Source of the DNA: Acidobacteria bacterium RIFCSPLOWO2_02_FULL_65_29
GTDB lineage: Bacteria; Acidobacteriota; Vicinamibacteria; Vicinamibacterales; CAVVIG01
Reading direction: 5' to 3'
NCBI GenBank assembly: GCA_001767435.1
Contig: MEKT01000025.1
Location: forward strand, 1 to 56,501
DNA length: 56,501 bases
A program made the position numbers and the translations under genes. Below are positions 10,501-18,590 of this stretch, in pieces. Positions within the stretch are counted from its first letter, which is position 1, and every line of letters starts with the position of its first letter. Below the pieces are notes generated by a model. It saw nothing but the letters and a program-made list of their open reading frames with translations, was not told the DNA's origin and did no database searches.

Positions 10501-12186
10501 CTCCTCGCGGATCGCGTCGAGCGGCGGGTTGGTGACCTGCGCGAACACCTGCTTGAAGTAGTCGTAGAGCAGGCGCGGCCGATCCGAGAGCGGCGCGAGC
10601 GCCGTGTCGGTGCCCATCGATCCGATCGGCTCTTCGCCCGCCGTGGCCATGGGCCCCATGAGCAGGCGCAGGTCCTCGTGCGTGTAGCCGAAGAGTTGCT
10701 GGCGCCTGAGCACGGTCTCGTGGCTGGGCGCCGGCAGATACGGCGCCGGGTCGAGATCCTCGATGTCGATGAGGTGCGACAGCCACGCCTTGTACGGACG
10801 CGCCGAGGCGAGCTCGCGCTTGATCTCGTCGTCCGACACGATGCGCCCGCGCGACGTGTCGACGAGGAAAATGCGGCCCGGGTGCAGGCGCTCCTTGAGC
10901 ACGATGTCTTCGGGCGGAATGTCGAGCACGCCGACTTCCGACGCCATGATCACCAGGTCGTCCTTGGTGACGCAGTACCGCGACGGCCTGAGGCCGTTCC
11001 TGTCGAGCACCGCCCCGATCACCGTGCCGTCACTGAACGCGATCGACGCCGGGCCGTCCCACGGCTCCATCAGCGACGAGTGGTACTCGTAGAACGCCTT
11101 CAGCTCCTCTGACATCGTCTCGTGGCTCGACCACGGCTCGGGAATCATCATCAGGATGGCGTGCGGCAGCGACCGCCCGGTCATCACCAGGAACTCGAGG
11201 ACGTTGTCGAAGGTGGCCGTGTCGCTCCCGCCTTCGCGGATGACCGGCAGGACTTTCTTCAGGTCGTCGCCAAGGACGTCGGAGCGGAGCAGACCTTCGC
11301 GCGCGCGCATCCAGTTGATGTTGCCCGTGAGCGTGTTGATCTCGCCGTTGTGCGCGATGTAGCGGTACGGGTGCGCGAGCGGCCACGACGGGAAGGTGTT
11401 GGTGCTGAAGCGCTGGTGCACGAGTGACAGCGCCGACTGGAGGTCCGGATCGATCAGGTCCGGGAACATCGTCTCGATCTGGCTGGCCGTGAGCATGCCC
11501 TTGTAGATGAGCGTGTTCGACGACAGGCTCACGACGTAGAACGCCTTGCGCGCCTCGGCGGGGATGGCCAACGCGTCCACGGCGCGCTCGACGCGCTTTC
11601 TGATCACGTACAGCTTGCGCTCGAAGCGCGCGCGGGTCTCGGCGTCGGTCTGGCCCTCGACGTCAACGGGATAATCGACCGGGGCGCGGCCGCGGCCGAT
11701 GAAGAGCTGCCAGAACGCCGGCTCGACGGCCACCGCGCTCGGCCCGACCGGTGCGTCGTTGGTCGGCACGAGGCGCCAGCCGAGAAACAGCTGATCCTCG
11801 TCGGCCACGATGTCGGCGATGACCTGCTGAATGGCCTTCCGCGCACCCGCCTCGCGAGGCAGGAAGACGAGGCCCGCGCCGTACTCGCCGACGGGCGGCA
11901 GGGGTGCGGGCGCGACCTTGCGCAGAAATCGGTCGGGCATCTGCACGAGGATGCCGGCGCCGTCGCCCGTGTTGACCTCGCAGCCGCACGCGCCCCGGTG
12001 CTGCAGGTTCTTGAGGACCTGCAGCGATTTCTTCACGATGTCGTGCGACTTCCGGCCCTTGATGTCCACGACGAAGCCGACGCCGCAGGCGTCGCGCTCG
12101 TCGGCCGGGTCGTAGAGCCCCTGGGCGTCCGGGGGGCCTGGGGAATACGACGTCTCCGAGCGCTGGTGTTCAAGTTCGTTCGGCAT
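7549..12186 (-). CDS. gltB: Glutamate synthase large subunit (GltB)
   Basis: A 1545-residue enzyme of normal length for the alpha subunit. A class II glutamine amidotransferase domain follows a short propeptide: D-A-C-G-V-G-F puts the nucleophile at C34, which should become the N-terminus after cleavage. The central domain is followed by the FMN-binding TIM barrel ([10 protein letters not shown]-x-K) with the [3Fe-4S] cluster region C-x5-C-H-L-N-T-C-P-V-G. A right-handed beta-helix GXGXG domain ends the protein. It produces ammonia in the N-terminal domain, channels it to 2-oxoglutarate and works with GltD in the cytosol. An AT-rich stretch with a 15-bp palindrome lies about 80 bp upstream. 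Confidence 0.97.
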   Translation of the reverse strand: MPNELEHQRSETSYSPGPPDAQGLYDPADERDACGVGFVVDIKGRKSHDIVKKSLQVLKNLQHRGACGCEVNTGDGAGILVQMPDRFLRKVAPAPLPPVGEYGAGLVFLPREAGARKAIQQVIADIVADEDQLFLGWRLVPTNDAPVGPSAVAVEPAFWQLFIGRGRAPVDYPVDVEGQTDAETRARFERKLYVIRKRVERAVDALAIPAEARKAFYVVSLSSNTLIYKGMLTASQIETMFPDLIDPDLQSALSLVHQRFSTNTFPSWPLAHPYRYIAHNGEINTLTGNINWMRAREGLLRSDVLGDDLKKVLPVIREGGSDTATFDNVLEFLVMTGRSLPHAILMMIPEPWSSHETMSEELKAFYEYHSSLMEPWDGPASIAFSDGTVIGAVLDRNGLRPSRYCVTKDDLVIMASEVGVLDIPPEDIVLKERLHPGRIFLVDTSRGRIVSDDEIKRELASARPYKAWLSHLIDIEDLDPAPYLPAPSHETVLRRQQLFGYTHEDLRLLMGPMATAGEEPIGSMGTDTALAPLSDRPRLLYDYFKQVFAQVTNPPLDAIREELVTSMESTIGPEGNLLDPRPESCRQIKIKYPVIDNDQLAKLRHVYDPGFRAIRIPMLFDVALGGTGLERAMEDLNRRASAAVEAGYTILILSDRDADRDRAPIPSLLATSGVHHHLVRQGTRTRCALIVESGDAREVHHCALLLGYGAGAVNPYLAFETLDDMIRNRLLVGVTHEQAVVHYIKALNKGILKVMSKMGISTLQGYCGAQVFEAVGLQQSLVDRYFTRTASRISGVGIDVIAEEVRRRHEKAFPTRPVGEHDLEWGGEYQWRRDGEYHLFNPETVFKLQHATRSGQYTIFKEYSRLVDDQSRRLATLRGLLDIQNAPTPIPLDDVEPVESIVKRFATGAMSYGSISQEAHETLAIAMNRLGGKSNTGEGGEDPARYTKDPNGDWRRSAVKQVASARFGVTSEYLVNCSDLQIKMAQGAKPGEGGQLPGHKVYPWIAKVRYATPGVGLISPPPHHDIYSIEDLAQLIHDLKNANPLARIHVKLVAVAGVGTVAAGVAKAHADVVLISGHDGGTGASPLTSIKHGGVPWELGLAETQQVLMLNKLRDRITVQVDGQLKTGRDVVVAALMGAEEYGFATAPLVVSGCIMMRVCHLNTCPVGVATQDPELRKKFTGKPEFVENFFRFVAEEVREHMAALGFRTMDEMIGRVDRLSFRKAVDHWKAKGLDYSNILYEPPVAADAPRRRVVAQDHGLAQALDNRLIEQCADALARGTPVSLTLPIRNINRTVGTMLGYEVTKRYGGEGLPDDTIRLRFTGSAGQSFGAFVPRGITLTLEGDSNDYIGKGLSGGKIIVFPPAASTFVAEENILVGNVALYGATSGEAYFRGVAGERFAVRNSGAHTVVEGVGDHGCEYMTGGRVVVLGRTGRNFAAGMSGGVAYVLDARGTFAKRCNRQMVDLEPLDQRDDLELVRRLVIQHVRYTGSELGTRVLADWADSARQFVKIMPRDYKRVLEAEARAAAAGRNASFTELVGAAVGG

Positions 12187-12262
12187 ACGGCTGTCCGGGA
12201 TCCCGCTGAACGGAGCGCTCAGGGGAGGCTATGGTTATCGCGCAGAACGACGTAGAAGTAAA

Positions 12263-12277
12263 ATACAATCATCGTAT
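12263..12277 (-). promoter_or_regulatory. AT-rich palindrome upstream of gltB
   Basis: A 15-bp near-palindrome, ATACAATCATCGTAT, sits in the only AT-rich stretch of the gltB upstream region (about 12250-12300), 77 bp before the gltB start. It may be an operator overlapping the gltBD promoter; the binding protein is unknown. Confidence 0.35.
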
Positions 12278-12316
12278 CTCATCTATCAGTAAATTAGATG
12301 TGTGCTGGGCTCTGGG

Positions 12317-12413
12317 TTCGGCTTGCCCGCCGAAGCTCACGATGAGCGTTCGAGCGTAGGCGGGGGCTCGGCTTGCCCGCCGAAGCTCGCGCGATGAGGG
12401 TGCGAGCGCGGGC
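12317..12413. repeat. Two tandem REP-like imperfect palindromes
   Basis: Two related units (12317-12364 and 12367-12413) each contain the same 20-mer, CGGCTTGCCCGCCGAAGCTC, followed by GAGCG...GGCGGG or GCGAGCGCGGGC, which can fold back on the CCCGCC part. This is the architecture of a repetitive extragenic palindrome pair. The second unit directly abuts the end of the kinase-like remnant. Confidence 0.6.
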
Positions 12414-12414
12414 T

Positions 12415-12525
12415 AGACGGCCGCGCCCTCCAGTCTGGCTCGTCGCGCAGCACGGCCACGATCGTGTCGCTGAGATCGTCGCCCACGAAGGGACGCTTCC
12501 CGGTGAGCACCGGGTAAGAGTCGGC
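12415..12525 (-). pseudogene. Remnant of a Ser/Thr protein kinase
   Basis: The minus-strand frame starting near 12525 reads L-T-G-K-R-P-F-x-G-D-D-L-S-D-T followed by a V-L-R-D-E-P-D-W segment. This is the subdomain IX-X region of bacterial PknB-type kinases, usually E-M-L-T-G-x-x-x-F-x-G-E-D-x-S-D-T...L-x-x-E-P-D-W. Only about 37 codons survive; both flanks are unrelated, and no start codon or catalytic loop is present. It is therefore a leftover of a lost kinase gene. Its 5' part now supplies the upstream region of the Uma2 gene. Confidence 0.55.
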
Positions 12526-12530
12526 GCGAT

Positions 12531-12536
12531 TATAAT
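12531..12536 (+). promoter_or_regulatory. -10 box for the Uma2-family gene
   Basis: A perfect TATAAT lies 12 bp before the ATG at 12549. No convincing -35 is seen. A transcription start near 12543 would leave a leader of only about 6 nt, so the message is close to leaderless. Confidence 0.45.
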
Positions 12537-12548
12537 CGAGCCGTTGCC

Positions 12549-13121
12549 ATGAGCGCAGTGCAAGTCAGGCGGTGGACTCGGCACGAATACGACCACATGA
12601 TCGAGGCCGGCGTCTTGACGCCTGAAGACCACCTCGAACTGATCGACGGAGAAATCCTGGCAACGACTCCGCAGGGAAGCGCGCACGCGACCGGTGTCTC
12701 CCTGGCCCAGGAGGCGCTGCGGGCCGCTTTTGGGTCTGAGGCCCACATTCGCGCGCAACTGCCTCTGGCCCTGGGGTCGGACTCCGAACCCGAGCCCGAC
12801 GTCGCGGTTGTGGCTGGGTCGACGCGCGACTATCGCGATGCCCATCCGCGAGCCGCGATGCTCGTCGTCGAAGTCGCCGACACGACGCTGGCGCACGACA
12901 GGGACGTGAAGGGCAGCCTGTATGCTCGCGCAGGCGTGCCGGAGTACTGGATTCTCAATCTCACAGAGCGGCACCTGGAGGTGTACCGCGATCCGAAGCC
13001 GGTGGCCAAGGCCCGCTTCGGATGGCGCTACGAGACCGTGGAACGCCTCGGCCCCGGCCGCTCGGTCTCGTCGTTGGCCCTTCCATCCGCCTCTTTCGCG
13101 GTTGCCGATCTTCTGCCCTGA
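12549..13121 (+). CDS. Uma2 family (DUF820) PD-(D/E)XK nuclease-like protein
   Basis: A 190-residue protein of the Uma2 family, restriction-endonuclease-fold proteins that are abundant in cyanobacteria, Chloroflexi and Acidobacteria and of unproven role. Diagnostic features are the N-terminal W-T-x-x-E-Y segment, E-L-I-D-G-E-I (about residues 33-39), E-P-D-V-A-V-V as the catalytic Asp strand, and L-V-V-E-V-A-D-T-T-L-x-x-D-R-D-x-K with the E-V-x and K that complete a PD-(D/E)XK site. The Y-x-x-x-G-V-P-E-Y-W-I motif follows. It stands alone between the glutamate synthase genes and a PadR-controlled permease. A nuclease activity is inferred from the fold, not known. Confidence 0.85.
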   Translation: MSAVQVRRWTRHEYDHMIEAGVLTPEDHLELIDGEILATTPQGSAHATGVSLAQEALRAAFGSEAHIRAQLPLALGSDSEPEPDVAVVAGSTRDYRDAHPRAAMLVVEVADTTLAHDRDVKGSLYARAGVPEYWILNLTERHLEVYRDPKPVAKARFGWRYETVERLGPGRSVSSLALPSASFAVADLLP

Positions 13122-13250
13122 CAAGGGTCACCGAATCCAGCCGGCCCCGCTATTGGTCTCCAGGCAATTTCGAGGCGTGGGACTCGGCCTGCCGCCGTCG
13201 CTCGGCCAGCGAGCGGAGGTGGGGACTCGGGGCCGGAGGATTCGACCCGC

Positions 13251-13277
13251 TTGATTTCACCTATGGCGTTGTAATAT
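13251..13277 (+). promoter_or_regulatory. Promoter of the padR-permease operon
   Basis: TTGATT (13251-13256) and TAATAT (13272-13277) are separated by 15 bp. The expected start point, about 7 nt past the -10, coincides with the ATG at 13284, and there is no Shine-Dalgarno sequence, so the message is probably leaderless. Confidence 0.5.
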
Positions 13278-13294
13278 GTGGCTATGCGACATAT
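13274..13294 (+). promoter_or_regulatory. Probable PadR operator overlapping the start codon
   Basis: A perfect inverted repeat, ATATGT-9 nt-ACATAT, is centred on the ATG and overlaps the -10 box. PadR-family repressors bind ATGT-N8-ACAT-like dyads, so this is probably the autoregulatory site, with a spacer one base longer than the classical one. Confidence 0.6.
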
Positions 13295-13631
13295 CAGGCG
13301 ACTCGACCGCGAGCTGAAGAAGGGCAGCGCCGAGCTCCTGGTCCTGTCGCTCGTCGAGCCGCAGCCTCGCCATGGCTACGAGATTGGCAAGCTCATCGAG
13401 CGCCGCTCGCAGGGCGCGCTGCGGTTCAACGCCGCGTCGCTCTATCCGCTCCTGTATCGCCTTGAAAAGCGCGGCTGGCTGCACGGCCGCTGGGTGGAGA
13501 AGGCCGGGCAGCGCCGCCGCCGCTACTATCGCCTGACGCCGGAAGGGCGACGGGTCCTCGGACGGCAGCGCCGCGGATGGGCGGCCTTCGTCGAAGCCGT
13601 TCGCCTCATCACGGGATTGGAACATGCCTGA
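13284..13631 (+). CDS. PadR family transcriptional regulator
   Basis: A 115-residue winged-helix repressor. The K-K-G-S-A-E-L-L-V-L-S-L-x-x-x-x-x-x-H-G-Y-E-I segment and S-L-Y-P-L-L-Y-R-L-E-x-x-G-W-L are hallmarks of PadR proteins; the wing carries R-R-R-Y-Y-R-L-T-x-x-G. These proteins repress a neighbouring transporter until an effector is bound. The ATG at 13284 is preferred over GTG at 13278 because it fits the promoter position. The end overlaps the permease gene by 8 bp. A PadR-ADOP permease pair is a characteristic arrangement of Acidobacteriota. Confidence 0.92.
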   Translation: MRHIRRLDRELKKGSAELLVLSLVEPQPRHGYEIGKLIERRSQGALRFNAASLYPLLYRLEKRGWLHGRWVEKAGQRRRRYYRLTPEGRRVLGRQRRGWAAFVEAVRLITGLEHA

Positions 13632-16428
13632 TTTCAAGGCTGACATCTCGAGAAGGCTGGCCGACAGCCGACTGTCGCCGGCCCGCGAAGCCGAGATCCT
13701 CGAGGAGGTGAACGCCCACCTCGAGGATCGCTACCGCGAATTGCAGGCCTCCGGCCTCGGCGCCGAGGAAGCCCGGCGTGGCGCGCTCGAGGAATTGCAA
13801 GACGAGGAAGGCCTGGCCGAACGGCTGCGCGCCATCGAACGGCCAGCCCGCGTCGAACCGTCTCCCCCGGGGGCGCCGGGCATCGGGAAACGAACCCTCA
13901 CACGTCTCATCGACGAAACGGCGGCCGACCTCCAGTACGGCGTGCGTCAACTCCGCGCGACGCCGGCGTTCACCGCCGTCGCGGTGCTGACGCTCGCCAT
14001 CGGCATTGGCGCCAACACGGCGATCTTCACGCAGGCCAACGCCGTCTTTCTCAAGACGCTGCCGGTCGGCAATCCCGAAGAGCTCAGGCGGCTCGAGTGG
14101 ACCTCGCCCACGCGAACATTCGCCACACCGGCCCGCAGCGACCTGTTTCGCACGGGTGCACGCGACATCTTCGAGTACTTCTCCTATCCCGCCTATCAAT
14201 TCCTCCGCGAGCACACGTCGGGTTTCTCCGATCTGGCGTGTTTCGCGGGCGCCACCATCAATCTGAGCATCGGCGGCAGCGCCGAGTCGGTGCGGGCCGA
14301 GCTCATATCGGGCAACTACCTTCGCACGCTCGGCGTTGCCGCGTTCGCGGGGCGCACGATCACTCCCGACGACGATCGGCCGGGCAGCGTGGCCTCCGTG
14401 GCCATGCTCGGTCATGGCTTCTGGCTGCGTGCGTTCGGCGGCGACACGTCGGCAATCGGTCAGACTGTTGCGGTCAACGGGGAGGCGTTCACCGTCGTCG
14501 GCGTGGCGCCGAAGGGATTCTTCGGAGCCGATCCGCGCTTCTCGCCGGACCTGCTCGTGCCGATGGCCAAGCACGAGGTCGTAACGGCCACGCCCAAGGG
14601 CCTGGCGAATGCCCGCAACTGGGCCACGGTGCAGGTCATCGGGCGACTGCGGCCAGGGGTGTCCGATGAACAGGCCAGGCTGGATACCGAAGCGCTTCTT
14701 GGTCAGGCCATCCGCGCCGATCCCCCACCACGAGAGTACGTGTCGCCCAGGGTCCTGCTGTTCGGCATCGAGCACGGGATCGACGTCCTCCGCCGACAAA
14801 CCTCGTTGTCCTTGTACGTGCTGATGTCGGTGGTGGGCGTGGTCCTGCTCCTGGCGTGCACCAACATTGCCAGCCTGTTGCTGGCACGTGCGGACGCGCG
14901 CGGTCGGGAGATGGCCACGCGCCTGGCCTTGGGTGCTCGACGCGGGCGGCTCGTCCGGCAGCTCCTGACGGAAAGCCTCCTGCTCTCCGGCCTTGGGGGA
15001 AGCCTGGGCGTCCTTCTCGCCTACACGCTCGGTGGACTCCTGCCGACACCGCTGACGAGCCCGATGAGCGCGGCCCGCCCCGCGCCCACTGGTCTCGACC
15101 TGGCGCCCGATCTTCGCGTGCTGGCATTTGCCGTCGGTGTGGCCGTGGCGACCGGGCTCGTGTTCGGGATCGCGCCGGCGCTTCGTGCGACACGAGTGGA
15201 CGTGCTGTCGATGATGAAACAAGCCCCAACGAGTTCCGGCCGCGGCCGCAGGCGGAAGGTCGGAGTCCTGGTGACGGTGCAGATAGCGCTTTCATTGCTG
15301 CTGCTCATCGGTACTACCCTGTTCATCCGGACCCTCGCCAACCTGAGGTCCGAGCCATTGGGATTCGATCCGGACGGCGTGCTCGTGTTTCAAGTCAATC
15401 CGAGCCTCAACGGTTACAGAGACGAGCGCCTCTCGAACTTCTTCGAAGAGGCCTTGACGCGTTTCGAGCAGCTTCCCGGCGTCGTCTCGGCGTCGCTTTC
15501 CGGCCCGGGGCTCGTGAGCGGCGCTTTTTCCGGGAGTTGGGTGTGCGTGCCCGATCGGCAGCCGGATCGCGACCGGGATACAGCTTGGCTCCATCGGGTC
15601 GCGCCACGACTGTTCGAAACCATGAGGATTCCGCTGCTGCTGGGGAGGGACATCGACTGGCGTGATCGCGAACGCGGGCAGAAGGTCGTGATCGTCAACC
15701 AGGCGTTCGTGAACAAGTACTATCCTGGGGTCAACGCTGTCGGGAAGACCATCGGGCTCGGTCAGGCGAAATGCGATGCGCACGAAATGACCATCGTCGC
15801 CGTCGCGGCCGATACCAAATACTGGACCGTCAGGAACCCCATTTCTCCGACGATGTACCTTCCGTATCGACAGCTGGACATCAACGGCCGTGCCATGACC
15901 GTCGCGCTGCGCGCCAAGGGCGATCCGACAGCGCTCGCGCCCGCCGCGCGCCAAGCCATGCGGGATCTCGATCCGAATGTGCCGATCTTTCAGGTGTCAA
16001 CCCAGGTCAGCCAGATCGATCGCGGCCTTCAGCAGGAGCGAATGCTGACGAGTCTGCTGGTGTTGTTCGGCCTCGTCGCTCTGCTGCTCGCAGCGATCGG
16101 CATCTACGGAACGCTCTCGTACTCGGTCGCCCGGCGGACGCCTGAGATCGGCCTGCGCATGGCGATTGGCGCGCAGAGAGTGGACGTGGTCCGCCTCGTG
16201 GTCGGGGAATCGCTGGCTCCAGTGACGTTCGGGATGCTCGTCGGACTGGGCGGGGCGTTTGGGCTGACGCGCCTCGTCCAGGGCCTGCTCTTCGGCGTGG
16301 CGGCGAACGACCCGTTGACGATGGCGGGCGCCGCGTTCGTCCTGTTGGCGGTCGCGGCCGTCGCGGCGTCGCTACCCGCTCGGCGCGCCTCGCGCATCGA
16401 TCCGATGACGGCGCTGCGCTCCGAGTAG
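13624..16428 (+). CDS. ADOP-type ABC transporter permease (FtsX/MacB-like)
   Basis: A 934-residue permease of the acidobacterial duplicated orphaned permease type. Residues 1-70 form a soluble helical N-terminal domain typical of this family (R-E-x-E-I-x-E-E-V-x-x-H-L-E-D-R). Two MacB-type modules follow, each a MacB periplasmic core flanked by FtsX-like transmembrane helices: first TM near residues 118-140, a TM block near 395-530 with A-R-x-x-x-R-E-M-A-T-R-L-A-L-G-A, a second core at about 565-800 and a final block at about 805-930 with R-T-P-E-I-G-L-R-M-A-I-G-A. No ATP-binding subunit is encoded nearby, hence orphaned. It is likely an inner-membrane mechanotransmission or efflux component. 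Regulation is by the overlapping padR gene. Confidence 0.93.
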   Translation: MPDFKADISRRLADSRLSPAREAEILEEVNAHLEDRYRELQASGLGAEEARRGALEELQDEEGLAERLRAIERPARVEPSPPGAPGIGKRTLTRLIDETAADLQYGVRQLRATPAFTAVAVLTLAIGIGANTAIFTQANAVFLKTLPVGNPEELRRLEWTSPTRTFATPARSDLFRTGARDIFEYFSYPAYQFLREHTSGFSDLACFAGATINLSIGGSAESVRAELISGNYLRTLGVAAFAGRTITPDDDRPGSVASVAMLGHGFWLRAFGGDTSAIGQTVAVNGEAFTVVGVAPKGFFGADPRFSPDLLVPMAKHEVVTATPKGLANARNWATVQVIGRLRPGVSDEQARLDTEALLGQAIRADPPPREYVSPRVLLFGIEHGIDVLRRQTSLSLYVLMSVVGVVLLLACTNIASLLLARADARGREMATRLALGARRGRLVRQLLTESLLLSGLGGSLGVLLAYTLGGLLPTPLTSPMSAARPAPTGLDLAPDLRVLAFAVGVAVATGLVFGIAPALRATRVDVLSMMKQAPTSSGRGRRRKVGVLVTVQIALSLLLLIGTTLFIRTLANLRSEPLGFDPDGVLVFQVNPSLNGYRDERLSNFFEEALTRFEQLPGVVSASLSGPGLVSGAFSGSWVCVPDRQPDRDRDTAWLHRVAPRLFETMRIPLLLGRDIDWRDRERGQKVVIVNQAFVNKYYPGVNAVGKTIGLGQAKCDAHEMTIVAVAADTKYWTVRNPISPTMYLPYRQLDINGRAMTVALRAKGDPTALAPAARQAMRDLDPNVPIFQVSTQVSQIDRGLQQERMLTSLLVLFGLVALLLAAIGIYGTLSYSVARRTPEIGLRMAIGAQRVDVVRLVVGESLAPVTFGMLVGLGGAFGLTRLVQGLLFGVAANDPLTMAGAAFVLLAVAAVAASLPARRASRIDPMTALRSE

Positions 16429-16526
16429 CCCGCGTCCGTGCTCGTGAAGGCTCAACGCCCTGCCGAATTCCGCCCGCCTGATCCGGTCAGCCGGCCCGGC
16501 GCGGAACCCGATCCAGGACCGGAACG

Positions 16527-16549
16527 GGTATATACTTCGAATATATACC
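16527..16549 (+). promoter_or_regulatory. Operator-like inverted repeat upstream of vapBC
   Basis: GGTATATA-7 nt-TATATACC is a perfect 8-bp inverted repeat ending 22 bp before the antitoxin start, in an otherwise GC-rich region. It should be the VapB/VapC autoregulatory operator and also contains the likely -10 sequence. Confidence 0.65.
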
Positions 16550-16571
16550 AGGCGCTTGACTGGAGGCTTCG

Positions 16572-16811
16572 ATGGCGACCACCGCAAGGTTGTTCCGCAA
16601 CGGGCGCAGCCAGGCTGTCCGATTGCCCCGCGAGTTCAGGTTCGAGGGCGAGCGCGTGCGCGTGAGCCGTGTCGGGCGCGGCGTGCTCGTCGAACCGATG
16701 TTCACCGACCTCGTCCGGTGGTTTGCCGCGATCGACGAGCTCGGCCTGGAGCCATTCATGGCTGAGGGACGTGACCAGCCCCCGGCGCCCGTGCGAAAGC
16801 TCTTTCGATGA
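16572..16811 (+). CDS. vapB: VapB-type antitoxin (AbrB/SpoVT fold)
   Basis: A 79-residue protein beginning with T-A-R-L-F[14 protein letters not shown], the swapped-hairpin AbrB signature of VapB/VagC antitoxins. The C-terminal half (W-F-A-A-I-D and the R-K-L-F tail) would wrap the toxin. It should bind the upstream palindrome and neutralise the PIN toxin encoded by the overlapping gene (ATGA, 16808-16811). The preceding sequence has a weak G-A-G-G ribosome-binding site. Confidence 0.93.
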   Translation: MATTARLFRNGRSQAVRLPREFRFEGERVRVSRVGRGVLVEPMFTDLVRWFAAIDELGLEPFMAEGRDQPPAPVRKLFR

Positions 16812-17230
16812 CGAGCTACTGCCTCGACACCAACGCGTGCATCGCGCTCATCAACGGGACGCCCAAGGAGGTTCGCCGGCGCTTCGCACGCGCGGCTCGG
16901 CGCGGAGCGACACTCCAGATATCCTCGGTGGTGGCATTCGAGCTCTGGTATGGGGTCGGCAAGAGCGAGCGCAAGGACCTCAACACCCGGCGTCTGGAGG
17001 CGTTCCTAGCCGGGCCGCTGGAGCGGATGCCGTTCGATGACGAGGATGCCCGCCAGGCGGGAGCCGTGCGCGCCGAAGCGGAGAGGGCCGGTAAACCGAT
17101 TGGCGCGTACGACGTCTTGATCGCCGCGCAGGCGCGTCGGCGTGGCGCGACCTTGGTCACCGCGAACGTATCAGAGTTCAGCCGCGTGGCTGGGTTGAAG
17201 TGGGAAGACTGGGCCGGCACGCGAAAGTAG
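16808..17230 (+). CDS. vapC: VapC toxin (PIN-domain ribonuclease)
   Basis: A 140-residue PIN protein of normal length. The acidic active-site residues are visible: D8 in C-L-D-T-N, E45 in F-E-L-W-Y-G, D106 in G-A-Y-D-V-L-I-A and D/N near residues 124-128 in T-A-N-V-S-E-F. VapC enzymes cut specific RNAs, often initiator tRNA or 23S rRNA, when the antitoxin is degraded. The gene overlaps vapB by 4 bp. The C-terminal W-E-D-W is typical of the VagD/VapC subgroup. Confidence 0.94.
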   Translation: MTSYCLDTNACIALINGTPKEVRRRFARAARRGATLQISSVVAFELWYGVGKSERKDLNTRRLEAFLAGPLERMPFDDEDARQAGAVRAEAERAGKPIGAYDVLIAAQARRRGATLVTANVSEFSRVAGLKWEDWAGTRK

Positions 17231-17271
17231 CGTCTCAGCGCTCCGAGCGGCTGTGGCCCGACGTCTCAGAC

Positions 17272-17727
17272 ATGCCCGCCAACATCTACGACGCGTTGAT
17301 GAACGCGGCCCTTAACGAAGCGCGCCGCGCGCGGGACGCGGGTGAGGTGCCGATCGGTGCCGTCGTGGCCATCGACGGCGAAATCGTCGGGCGCGGGTTC
17401 AACCAGCCGATTTCCTCCGGCGATCCGACCGCGCACGCCGAGATCGTCGCCATCCGCGCCGCCGCGAAGGCGGCCGGCAACTATCGGCTGACGGGCGCGA
17501 CGCTGTACGTGACGGTCGAGCCGTGCCTGATGTGCGTCGGCTCACTCGTGCACGCGCGCATCGGCACGCTGGTGTACGGCGCGGCCGAACCCCGGACCGG
17601 CGCCGTCGTGTCCACTGTGCGCGGGCTGGAGTTGCCTGGGCATTTTCATCAGGTCGCGGTCGTCGGTGGCATCGCCGAAGAGGAATGCCGCGCGCTCATG
17701 CAGGCGTTCTTCAGGGCGAAGCGATGA
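17272..17727 (+). CDS. tadA: tRNA-specific adenosine deaminase TadA
   Basis: A 151-residue zinc deaminase that converts A34 to inosine in tRNA-Arg(ACG). The active site H55-A-E57 and the zinc cysteines C85 and C88 in the P-C-x-x-C motif are intact, as are the N-Y-R-L and T-L-Y-V-T-x-E-P-C segments that distinguish TadA from cytidine deaminases. The start at 17272 matches the family N-terminus; the reading frame is open further upstream (to 17200) but that part shows no family similarity. It lies 41 bp after vapC on the same strand and is probably the only housekeeping gene in this stretch. Confidence 0.95.
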   Translation: MPANIYDALMNAALNEARRARDAGEVPIGAVVAIDGEIVGRGFNQPISSGDPTAHAEIVAIRAAAKAAGNYRLTGATLYVTVEPCLMCVGSLVHARIGTLVYGAAEPRTGAVVSTVRGLELPGHFHQVAVVGGIAEEECRALMQAFFRAKR

Positions 17728-17761
17728 CATTCTGCGGGATGCAATGAAATCCCCGATGCAT

Positions 17762-17794
17762 TCACGTCATGAATGATTATCATTCATGGCGTGA
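17762..17794. terminator. Long dyad between convergent genes
   Basis: A near-perfect 15-bp stem (one mismatch) with a TTA loop: the arms extend from 17762 to 17794 around ATGAATGA-TTA-TCATTCAT. It lies between the ends of tadA and the minus-strand PIN gene and would terminate or insulate both. There is no U-run. The core also resembles a Fur box, but no start site follows it. Confidence 0.5.
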
Positions 17795-17831
17795 CGACCC
17801 GCCCCGGGCTGGTCGCACCGTGTGACCGCGA

Positions 17832-18248
17832 TCATCCGACCATGCGGAATCCTGCCGTGGCGAAGTGGCTGTCGAATGCAAACGCCACGCGGATGCGCCG
17901 CTCGGTCATCAGCACGAAGCTCACGGCATCGACCGCCGAGAGCTTGTGGAGATCGGGACGCTCGAAGTACTTCCAGACCCGGTCCAGATCACGCGGGGTG
18001 CACGGAAGCACTCGAAGCTTCGGGACGCCTTTCAGCGAATCCTTCCAGGTGAGTGCGACGCTCCGAGTCGTATTCCGGTCGAGGAACGTAAACGTTTCAA
18101 CAACGATCGAGACCGACGTGTGAACCTTGGCGCCAGAGCCGGTCAGAAGGCCCCAGGTTTCGGCCGCCCGCGGGTGCAGCGGATCGCGGGTCAGGGCCAT
18201 GGCGATCCAGGCGCCCGTATCGACGAAAACGGATTCGCCCGCGCGCAT
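17832..18248 (-). CDS. PIN-domain toxin (VapC-like)
   Basis: A 138-residue PIN protein with F-V-D-T-G-A-W at residues 8-14 (first catalytic Asp D10), E51 in the V-V-E-T-F segment, D102 in S-A-V-D-A-V-S-F and D125 in F-A-F-D-S-H-F. This spacing and the D-T-G-A-W start place it among the PIN proteins sometimes labelled type II VapC of the COG2402 kind. It is the second gene of a two-gene unit; its ATG shares one base with the antitoxin stop. Confidence 0.9.
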   Translation of the reverse strand: MRAGESVFVDTGAWIAMALTRDPLHPRAAETWGLLTGSGAKVHTSVSIVVETFTFLDRNTTRSVALTWKDSLKGVPKLRVLPCTPRDLDRVWKYFERPDLHKLSAVDAVSFVLMTERRIRVAFAFDSHFATAGFRMVG

Positions 18249-18466
18249 CAGGGCTCGTCGTAGATGCTATCGTGATCGATCGACGTGCGCCTCGGCTCTC
18301 CGTCCCAGATGCCGACGGGACCTTCTTGCGAGGGCCGAATCCACACGCGCCGGATCGCCTCGCGGATCAGGTCGGCAACGCTCCGATTCGATCGTTCGGC
18401 CACCCGATGCAGCGCCTCGAGCTCCTCGTCGCCCAGATAGACCTGCGTCTTGATCACGGGTGTCAT
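18248..18466 (-). CDS. Ribbon-helix-helix antitoxin
   Basis: A 72-residue protein. Residues 5-38 (K-T-Q-V-Y-L...L-x-x-x-A-x-x-x-x-R-S-V-A-D-L-I-R-E-A-I-R) fit the ribbon-helix-helix DNA-binding fold, and the acidic C-terminus (S-I-D-H-D-S-I-Y-D-E-P) is the usual toxin-binding tail. The ATG at 18466 lies inside a perfect 14-bp inverted repeat that is most likely its own operator. A longer open frame upstream runs into the tRNA-Ser gene and is not real. Confidence 0.9.
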   Translation of the reverse strand: MTPVIKTQVYLGDEELEALHRVAERSNRSVADLIREAIRRVWIRPSQEGPVGIWDGEPRRTSIDHDSIYDEP

Positions 18467-18490
18467 CTTACATGCCAAGATGACACCCGT
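18456..18490 (-). promoter_or_regulatory. Operator overlapping the antitoxin start codon
   Basis: Perfect inverted repeat: ACGGGTGTCATCTT (18456-18469) and AAGATGACACCCGT (18477-18490) with a 7-bp spacer. The antitoxin start codon is inside the first arm, so binding would block translation-proximal transcription directly. Such dyads are typical of ribbon-helix-helix antitoxins. Confidence 0.75.
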
Positions 18491-18590
18491 CAATCGAGCG
18501 CGAGCGGCCACGTGTTGTTGTGGCCACATGCCTGGAGGGTAGAGCGGGCCCCGGTGTGACGCGGGCGGGGATCGGCCATAATCTCGCAAT

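Noticed and set aside
7525-10786. Long open frames on both strands inside gltB
   Set aside because: They overlap the clearly conserved glutamate synthase frame and have no family similarity; high GC makes such frames common.
17769-17787. Fur box
   Set aside because: Core sequence fits, but it lies between two convergent gene ends with no promoter or start codon nearby, so a terminator or insulator is more likely.
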